Below are positions 58,646 through 64,000 of a stretch of DNA of 64,000 nt, piece after piece (the first letter of the stretch is position 1; each line of letters opens with the position of its first letter). This DNA comes from Goodfellowiella coeruleoviolacea (GTDB lineage Bacteria; Actinomycetota; Actinomycetes; Mycobacteriales; Pseudonocardiaceae). The translations under genes were made by a program, and so were the position numbers. Under the pieces are notes generated by a model, which searched no databases, had not been told where the DNA came from, and saw only the letters and a list, made by a program, of their open reading frames with translations. The stretch spans positions 1 through 64,000 of the forward strand of contig NZ_JAMTCK010000007.1 in NCBI RefSeq assembly GCF_024171785.1, read 5' to 3'.

Positions 58646-59638
58646 ATGGAGCGCAGGACTTTCGGCACCACGGACATGGCGATCACGCCCGTCGGGTTCG
58701 GCGCGTGGGCGGTCGGCGGCCCCGGCGTGTACGGCTGGGGCCCGCAGGACGACGACGACTCGGTCGCCGCCATCCGCCGGGCCGTCGAACTCGGCGTGAA
58801 CTGGGTGGACACCGCCCCGGTCTACGGCAGGGGCCACTCCGAGGACGTGGTGGCGCGTGCCCTGGCCGACCTGCCCGAGGCCGACCGGCCCTACGTGTTC
58901 ACCAAGTGCGGCATGGTGTTCACCTCCGACGATCCCGGGGCGACGCCGGAGTTGGTCGGCCGGCCGGAGAGCATCCGGCGGGAGTGCGAGCAGTCGCTGC
59001 GCCGGCTCGGCGTGGACCGGCTCGACCTGCTGCAGATGCACTGGCCGCCCACGGACGGCACCGCCGTCGAGGACTACTGGGGCGCGCTGCTGGAGCTGAA
59101 GCGGGAGGGCAAGATCCGCGCGGCCGGGTTGTCCAACCACAGCGCGGACCAGTTGGAGCGGGCCGAGGCGGTCGGGCACGTCGACTCGCTGCAACCGCAC
59201 TTCTCGGCGATCGCCCGGGACTTCGCCGGCGCGGACCTGGAGTGGTGCCGGCGGCACGACACCGCGGTCATCGGCTACAGCCCGATGGAGTCGGGCCTGC
59301 TCACCGGCAAGTACGACCAGGACAGCGTGGCCAAGCTCGACCCGGGGGACTGGCGCAGGCAGAACCCGGAGTTCACCACCAAGCTGCGCGACAACCTGGC
59401 CGTGGTGCGCGCCCTGGACGAGGTGGCCCGGCGCCACCAGGTGAGCGTGCCGGCGGCGGCCGTGGCCTGGACCCTGGCCTGGCCGGGCATCACCGGGGCG
59501 ATCGTGGGCGCGCGGCGGGCCGACCAGGTGGACGACTGGGTGGGCGCCGCGTCGGTGACGCTGGCCACCGAGGACCTGGCGGCCGTGGCCGTCGCCATCG
59601 AGGCCAACCAGGTGGGCAGCGGGCCGACCCAGCCGTGA
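58646..59638 (+). CDS. Aldo/keto reductase
   Basis: A 330-residue AKR of the YajO/general-stress type. The tetrad is Asp and Tyr in WVDTAPVYGRGHSE, Lys in YVFTKCGMV and His in LLQMHWPPTDG, and the IVGARRADQVDDWVGA loop binds the cofactor phosphate. ATG 58646 is 6 bases after CAGGAT, so a leaderless message is likely. The 3' end faces the DUF2218 gene. The substrate is unknown. Confidence 0.92.
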   Translation: MERRTFGTTDMAITPVGFGAWAVGGPGVYGWGPQDDDDSVAAIRRAVELGVNWVDTAPVYGRGHSEDVVARALADLPEADRPYVFTKCGMVFTSDDPGATPELVGRPESIRRECEQSLRRLGVDRLDLLQMHWPPTDGTAVEDYWGALLELKREGKIRAAGLSNHSADQLERAEAVGHVDSLQPHFSAIARDFAGADLEWCRRHDTAVIGYSPMESGLLTGKYDQDSVAKLDPGDWRRQNPEFTTKLRDNLAVVRALDEVARRHQVSVPAAAVAWTLAWPGITGAIVGARRADQVDDWVGAASVTLATEDLAAVAVAIEANQVGSGPTQP

Positions 59639-59659
59639 TCAGACGGCTCGACGCCGGGC

Positions 59660-59971
59660 TCAGGTCCAGGTGACCACGAGCCGGTCGCGCTGGCCGAACC
59701 GGACCAGGTGGTCGGCCACCACCTCGCGCACCCGGCGCAGCGACTCGCCGTCCGGGGCGCTGACCCGGATGTGCAGCACGCCGGGCGCGCAGCGCAGCTC
59801 GGCGCGACCCGCGAAGCTCGCGCTGAAGCGCACCTCGCCCCGGCCGTCCGCCCAGTGCGTCTCGACCCTGTTGGCGAAGTGCCTGACCAGTTGCGAGCCG
59901 TACCGCTCCGGCCGGTCGGTGGCCACCGCCGCCTCGCTGACCAGCGCGGTGGCACCGTTCTCCGCGCTCAC
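59660..59971 (-). CDS. DUF2218 family protein
   Basis: A 103-residue soluble protein. YGSQLVRHFANRVETHWADGRGEVRF and the ending HLVRFGQRDRLVVTW match DUF2218, often linked with iron or siderophore genes in other bacteria but without a proven role. GTG 59971 has TAGGCT 6 bases upstream on the minus strand, again a leaderless arrangement. Confidence 0.85.
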   Translation of the reverse strand: MSAENGATALVSEAAVATDRPERYGSQLVRHFANRVETHWADGRGEVRFSASFAGRAELRCAPGVLHIRVSAPDGESLRRVREVVADHLVRFGQRDRLVVTWT

Positions 59972-60144
59972 ACCGCCAGCCTAACCGCACGTCAGGGGCG
60001 CGGCCACGGCCTGGCGGGCGGGCCGGCGCCGACCATGATTCACCAACCCGCCCGGGTATTCCGGTTGCGGACGTCATGAACCACACCTGGCCCAGTACGT
60101 GTCCGGTACTGGCGCCGGGCCCAGAATCGGGCAGGCTGGTGTCC

Positions 60145-61590
60145 ATGGCAGAAAGCACAACCGGCACGGCCCGCATCGCGGTCACCGGCCTGGCGACCAT
60201 GGGCAGCAACCTGGCGCGGAACCTGGCTCGCAACGGGTTCCGGGTGGCCGTGCACAACCGGACCCCGGCACGCACCAGGGCGCTGGTGGAACAGCACGGC
60301 CACGAGGGCGACTTCGTGCCGGCCGAGACGTTGCCGGACCTGGTGGCGGCCCTGCAGCGGCCGCGGCAGATCATCATCATGGTCAAGGCGGGGCAGCCCA
60401 CCGACGCGGTCATCGACGAACTGGCCGACCTGCTCGAACCCGGCGACATGATCATCGACGGCGGCAACGCGCACTTCGCCGACACCCGCCGCCGCGAGGC
60501 CCGGCTGCGCGAGCGCGGCCTGCACTTCGTGGGCGCCGGCATCTCCGGCGGCGAGGAGGGCGCGCTCAACGGGCCGAGCATCATGCCCGGCGGCTCGGCC
60601 GAGTCCTACCAGCACCTCGGCCCGGTGCTGGAGACCATCGCCGCCAAGGTGGACGGCCAGCCCTGCTGCGTGCACGTGGGACCGGACGGCGCCGGCCACT
60701 TCGTCAAGATGGTGCACAACGGCATCGAGTACGCCGACATGCAGCTGATCGCCGAGTCCTACGACCTGCTGCGGCACGTCGGCGGCCTGGAGCCGGCCGC
60801 CATCGGCGAGGTGTTCCGCACCTGGAACTCCGGTGACCTGGAGTCCTACCTGGTGGAGATCACCGCCGAGGTGCTCGGCCACGTCGACGCCGCCACCGGC
60901 AAGCCGCTCGTGGACGTCATCGCCGACCAGGCCGAGCAGAAGGGCACCGGCCGGTGGACCGTGCAGGAGGCCCTGGAACTGGGTGTGCCGGTCACCGGGA
61001 TCGCCGAGGCGGTGTTCGCCCGTTCCCTGTCGGCCAACACCGACCAGCGCGCGGCCGTGCGCGCCGCGTTCCCCGAGGCGGAGCAGGCCGCGGCGAAGGC
61101 GCCCGAGGGCCTGGTGGAGGACGTGCGCCACGCGCTGTTCGCCTCCAAGGTGGTCGCCTACGCCCAGGGCTTCGACGAGATCAGGGCGGCCAGCCAGACC
61201 TACGGCTGGAACATCGACCTCGGCGCGATGGCCACCATCTGGCGCGGCGGCTGCATCATCCGCGCCCGCTTCCTGGACCGCATCCGGGCCGCCTACGACC
61301 GCGACCCCGAGCTGGCCTCGCTGCTGGTCGACGACTACTTCGCCAGCGCGGTGGAGCAGGCGCGGGAGGCGTGGCGGCGAGTGGTGGTGGCCGCGGTGCG
61401 GGCGGGCGTGCCCACCCCGGGCTTCTCCTCGGCGCTGGCCTACTACGACGCGCTGCGCGCCGAGCGGCTGCCCGCCGCCCTGGTGCAGGGTCTGCGCGAC
61501 TACTTCGGCGCGCACACCTACCGCCGGGTGGACCGGGACGGCTCGTTCCACACCCTGTGGTCGGCCGACCGCAGCGAGGTGTCGGCCTGA
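60145..61590 (+). CDS. gnd: 6-phosphogluconate dehydrogenase, decarboxylating
   Basis: A 481-residue NADP-dependent enzyme of the oxidative pentose phosphate pathway. The cofactor loop is VTGLATMGSNLARN. GISGGEEGALNGPSIMPGG, KMVHNGIEYADMQLIAE (catalytic Lys and Glu) and IWRGGCIIRARFL are signatures of the long bacterial form. ATG 60145 is 7 bases after CAGGCT; an upstream ATG at 60076 is not needed. A strong terminator follows. Confidence 0.96.
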   Translation: MAESTTGTARIAVTGLATMGSNLARNLARNGFRVAVHNRTPARTRALVEQHGHEGDFVPAETLPDLVAALQRPRQIIIMVKAGQPTDAVIDELADLLEPGDMIIDGGNAHFADTRRREARLRERGLHFVGAGISGGEEGALNGPSIMPGGSAESYQHLGPVLETIAAKVDGQPCCVHVGPDGAGHFVKMVHNGIEYADMQLIAESYDLLRHVGGLEPAAIGEVFRTWNSGDLESYLVEITAEVLGHVDAATGKPLVDVIADQAEQKGTGRWTVQEALELGVPVTGIAEAVFARSLSANTDQRAAVRAAFPEAEQAAAKAPEGLVEDVRHALFASKVVAYAQGFDEIRAASQTYGWNIDLGAMATIWRGGCIIRARFLDRIRAAYDRDPELASLLVDDYFASAVEQAREAWRRVVVAAVRAGVPTPGFSSALAYYDALRAERLPAALVQGLRDYFGAHTYRRVDRDGSFHTLWSADRSEVSA

Positions 61591-61616
61591 CCGGCTGACC
61601 AGCTCCCGCCCCTGAC

Positions 61617-61649
61617 GCGGCCCCCGGCAGCCAACCTGCCGGGGGCCGC
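61617..61649 (+). terminator. Terminator after the 6-phosphogluconate dehydrogenase gene
   Basis: GCGGCCCCCGGCAG and CTGCCGGGGGCCGC are perfect 14-bp arms with a CCAAC loop, 26 bases after the stop. Confidence 0.8.
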
Positions 61650-61754
61650 GCGCATCCGGACGGGACAACCCGGCCAGCACCGATCCCGAGACGGCCGGGT
61701 GGCCGCCAGAATGCTCACGTCCGGAGCTGGTTCCCCGACTTCGCAGGAGTGCAG

Positions 61755-63356
61755 ATGTTCGCTCGCGCACGCGTCCTCGCCATCCCGATCGCGCTGGTCG
61801 CCGGGCTTGCCCTGGTGGCGGGCCCGCCCGGCGCGGCGCCACCGGGCGCCCAGGCCACCGCGGCGGTGGCGCTGGCCAAGGACCTGGACAGGATCCTCGG
61901 TGACGGCAGGCTCGCCGGTGCCAGCACCGGGCTGGTGGTGCGCGACGCCACGACCGGCGAGGTGCTCTACACCCGGGACAGCGCCCGCCGGCTGGTGCCC
62001 GCGTCCAACGCCAAGCTGTTCACCTCGGCCGCGGCCCTGGAGGTCCTCGGCCCGGACCACCGGTTCACCACCAGCCTGCACAGCACCGGCAGCGTGCGGG
62101 GCGGTGTGCTCGGCGGTGACCTGTACCTGCGCGGCACCGGTGACCCCACCATGCTGGCCGCCGACTACCGGAACCTGGCCGCCGCCCTGGCCGCCCAGGG
62201 CGTGCGCCGGGTGAACGGCGACCTGGTCACCGACGACACCTGGTTCGACAGCGTGCCGTTCCCGCCCGGGTGGGCCTGGGACGACGAGCCGTACTACTAC
62301 AGCGCGCAGACCTCCGCGCTGACCGTGGCACCGGACACCGACTACGACGCCGGCTCGATCACCGTCGTGGTCACGCCGGGGCAGCCGGGCCAGCCCGCCA
62401 CCGTGACCTTCGACCCGCCGACCGACTACCTGACCGTGGACAACACCGCGGTCACCGGCCCGGCCGGGTCCGCGAGCACCCTCACCGTGGCCCGCGACCA
62501 CGGCACCAACACCGTGCGGGTGCGCGGCTCCGTGCCGGCCGGCGGCGCCGCGGTGCGCCAGTGGATCACCGTGGTCAACCCGACCGGCCTGGTCGCCAGC
62601 CTGTTCCGCGCCGCACTGGCGGCCGAGGGGATCAAGGTCACCGGCGGCACCCGCAGCGCGGCCACCCCGGCCGGCGCGCGGCAGCTGGCCGCCCACGAGT
62701 CCATGCCGCTGAGCCAGCTGCTGGTGCCGTTCCTCAAGCTGAGCAACAACTTGCACGCCGAGGCGCTGGTGAAGGCCATGGGGCGCAAGGAATCCGGCGC
62801 CGGCACCTGGAGCGCGGGCCTGGCCGCGGCGAAGTCCCGGCTGGCCGGCCTGGGCGTGGACACCGGTGCGCTGAGCCTGTTCGACGGTTCCGGACTGTCC
62901 CGAATGGACAACGTGGCGCCGGACCAGATCGCCGCGCTGCTGGTGGCCGCCAAGGCCAAGCCGTGGTTCGGTGTCTGGTACGACGCGCTGCCGGTGGCCG
63001 GGGCCAGCGACCGGATGGTGGGTGGCACGCTGCGCAACCGGATGGCCGGCACACCGGCGGCCAACAACCTGCACGCCAAGACCGGGTCGATGACCGGGGT
63101 CACCGGCCTGTCCGGCTACGTCACCGCGGCCAGCGGCCAGACGCTGGCGTTCTCCTTGGTGCAGAACAACTTCAGCGCGGCCTCGCTCAAGGACGTCGAG
63201 GACGCGGTGGCCGTGCGGCTGGCCGGCTACCGGGGTGCCGACGACACCTCGGTGGCGGTGTCCGTGCCGGCGCAGCGCGCGGCCGTGCCGGCCGACGAGG
63301 CGGCCACCCCGGTGCGGGAGTCGGCGTTGGAGTGCTCCTGGACCAAGTCCTGCTGA
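61755..63356 (+). CDS. dacB: D-alanyl-D-alanine carboxypeptidase (PBP4/DacB type)
   Basis: A 533-residue exported class C penicillin-binding protein trimming or cutting peptidoglycan peptides. A signal peptide (RARVLAIPIALVAGLALVA) precedes the catalytic SxxK motif in VPASNAKLFTSAAA. The SxN motif is in FLKLSNNLHAE and KTG in LHAKTGSMTG, with the large inserted domain between SxxK and SxN. The tail ends ECSWTKSC. ATG 61755 is seven bases after AGGAG; GTG 61749 is in frame. Confidence 0.93.
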   Translation: MFARARVLAIPIALVAGLALVAGPPGAAPPGAQATAAVALAKDLDRILGDGRLAGASTGLVVRDATTGEVLYTRDSARRLVPASNAKLFTSAAALEVLGPDHRFTTSLHSTGSVRGGVLGGDLYLRGTGDPTMLAADYRNLAAALAAQGVRRVNGDLVTDDTWFDSVPFPPGWAWDDEPYYYSAQTSALTVAPDTDYDAGSITVVVTPGQPGQPATVTFDPPTDYLTVDNTAVTGPAGSASTLTVARDHGTNTVRVRGSVPAGGAAVRQWITVVNPTGLVASLFRAALAAEGIKVTGGTRSAATPAGARQLAAHESMPLSQLLVPFLKLSNNLHAEALVKAMGRKESGAGTWSAGLAAAKSRLAGLGVDTGALSLFDGSGLSRMDNVAPDQIAALLVAAKAKPWFGVWYDALPVAGASDRMVGGTLRNRMAGTPAANNLHAKTGSMTGVTGLSGYVTAASGQTLAFSLVQNNFSAASLKDVEDAVAVRLAGYRGADDTSVAVSVPAQRAAVPADEAATPVRESALECSWTKSC

Positions 63357-63383
63357 TCGCTGGTCCGCCCCGGGCACCGGGGC

Positions 63384-63423
63384 GGTGTGCGGTGAGCCAG
63401 GTGTCCCCGGCTCACCGCACACC
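63384..63423. terminator. Bidirectional terminator between dacB and carbonic anhydrase genes
   Basis: GGTGTGCGGTGAGCC and GGCTCACCGCACACC are perfect 15-bp arms with a ten-base loop, between convergent stops. Confidence 0.8.
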
Positions 63424-63431
63424 CGGCGGGG

Positions 63432-64000
63432 TCAGCCCGCCGTCACCATTCCGTTGACCGAGGTGCCGTTGCCCGGGCTCCCGGTGGCCGGGGTTGCGGT
63501 GGCCGGGGTTGCGGTGCTGGCGGGCACCCGCACCGGGCTCAGCTCGCCCCGCTCGGCGTCGACCAGGTACACCCGGGCGGCCGAGATGTCGAAGTACATG
63601 CCGACCAGTTTGAGTTCACCCCGCTCCACCGCCCGGCGCACGCTCGGGTAGCTGTGCAGGTTCTCCAGCTGCTGGAGCACGTTGGCCACGCTGAGCCGCT
63701 CGACATCGGGCAGGTCGGTGTGGTCGTGCGCGTCGGTGCGGCCGCGGAACCGGTCCAGGCTGGGGGCGGCGTGCCGCAGCCAGGAGCCCAGCCGCGACTC
63801 CGGTTCGCTGGACCCGGCGAGCACCGCCTTCATCGCACCGCAGTCGGAGTGTCCACACACGACGATCGTGGGCACCTCCAGCACGTCCACGGCGAACTCG
63901 ATGGCCGCGCCCACCGACGCGTCCCCCTCCGGGCCGGCCGCGTCGTAGCGGGGCACCAGGTTGCCGATGTTGCGCACGCAGAACAGGTCACCAGGGCCGC
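63432..64000 (-). CDS. Beta carbonic anhydrase, N-terminus beyond the window
   Basis: A partial gene: the frame is open to the right edge (PGDLFCVRNIGNLVP near the border). VCGHSDCGAMKAV carries the zinc His and Cys with the catalytic Asp-adjacent residues, and GAAIEFAVDVL is typical, so this is a beta-class enzyme hydrating CO2. The C-terminal tail has a PAT/TATP repeat (ATPATATPATGSP) encoded by a short GC-rich direct repeat, absent from most family members. The first zinc Cys should lie outside the window. Confidence 0.9.
   Translation of the reverse strand, partial: GPGDLFCVRNIGNLVPRYDAAGPEGDASVGAAIEFAVDVLEVPTIVVCGHSDCGAMKAVLAGSSEPESRLGSWLRHAAPSLDRFRGRTDAHDHTDLPDVERLSVANVLQQLENLHSYPSVRRAVERGELKLVGMYFDISAARVYLVDAERGELSPVRVPASTATPATATPATGSPGNGTSVNGMVTAG

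Overview
The window is a piece of a very GC-rich actinobacterial chromosome, most likely from the order Pseudonocardiales. That rests on inference from three things: frequent GTG starts with 1-8 nt gene overlaps, many apparently leaderless genes with a TANNNT box 6-8 nt before the start codon, and a his/trp neighbourhood (hisD-hisC-hisB ... hisH-priA ... hisF-hisI ... trpE-trpM-trpC-trpB-trpA ... lgt ... gltBD ... pyk) that I recognise from that group. No rRNA or tRNA gene and no CRISPR array was seen.

Layout. 1-0.34 kb: end of an IS4-type transposase running off the left edge. 0.46-8.2 kb: a propeller-like protein, a five-family peptide/nickel-type ABC importer (binding lipoprotein, two permeases, two ATPases) and a secreted zinc carboxypeptidase. 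8.5-11.75 kb: hisD-hisC-hisB plus a small membrane protein. 11.75-20.4 kb: an accessory block that separates hisB from hisH. It holds a complete lasso-peptide cluster (precursor, cyclase, RRE protein, leader protease), a TetR/MFS pair with two palindromic operators, an iron-permease-like protein, SoxR divergent from a split transketolase with a SoxR-type promoter, and a HicAB module whose toxin gene is frameshifted. 20.4-35 kb: hisH, priA, a methyltransferase/degenerate GGDEF-EAL pair, a single-repeat OAA-type lectin, hisF, hisI and the trp genes. 35-47.8 kb: an L,D-transpeptidase-like protein, Uma2, lgt, a cobalamin importer under a B12 riboswitch, and gltBD. 47.9-52.6 kb: an EndoU-type toxin (frameshifted) with its putative immunity gene, and a large secreted subtilase. 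52.7-64 kb: MarR/pirin, a cold-shock protein, pyruvate kinase, TesB, 6-phosphogluconate dehydrogenase, a D-Ala-D-Ala carboxypeptidase and a partial beta carbonic anhydrase.

How the parts work together. The his genes supply most of the histidine pathway. priA probably also supplies the TrpF step, because no trpF is seen among the trp genes. The lasso cluster is the main natural-product system: a 38-residue precursor carries the full leader motif and a 13-residue core GAFYGDDETGGTF that I do not recognise as a described product. No dedicated ABC exporter lies beside it; the nearest transporter is the MFS protein. Two toxin genes (hicA and the EndoU gene) are each broken by one base at or near a five-G run, while their antitoxin or immunity genes are intact.
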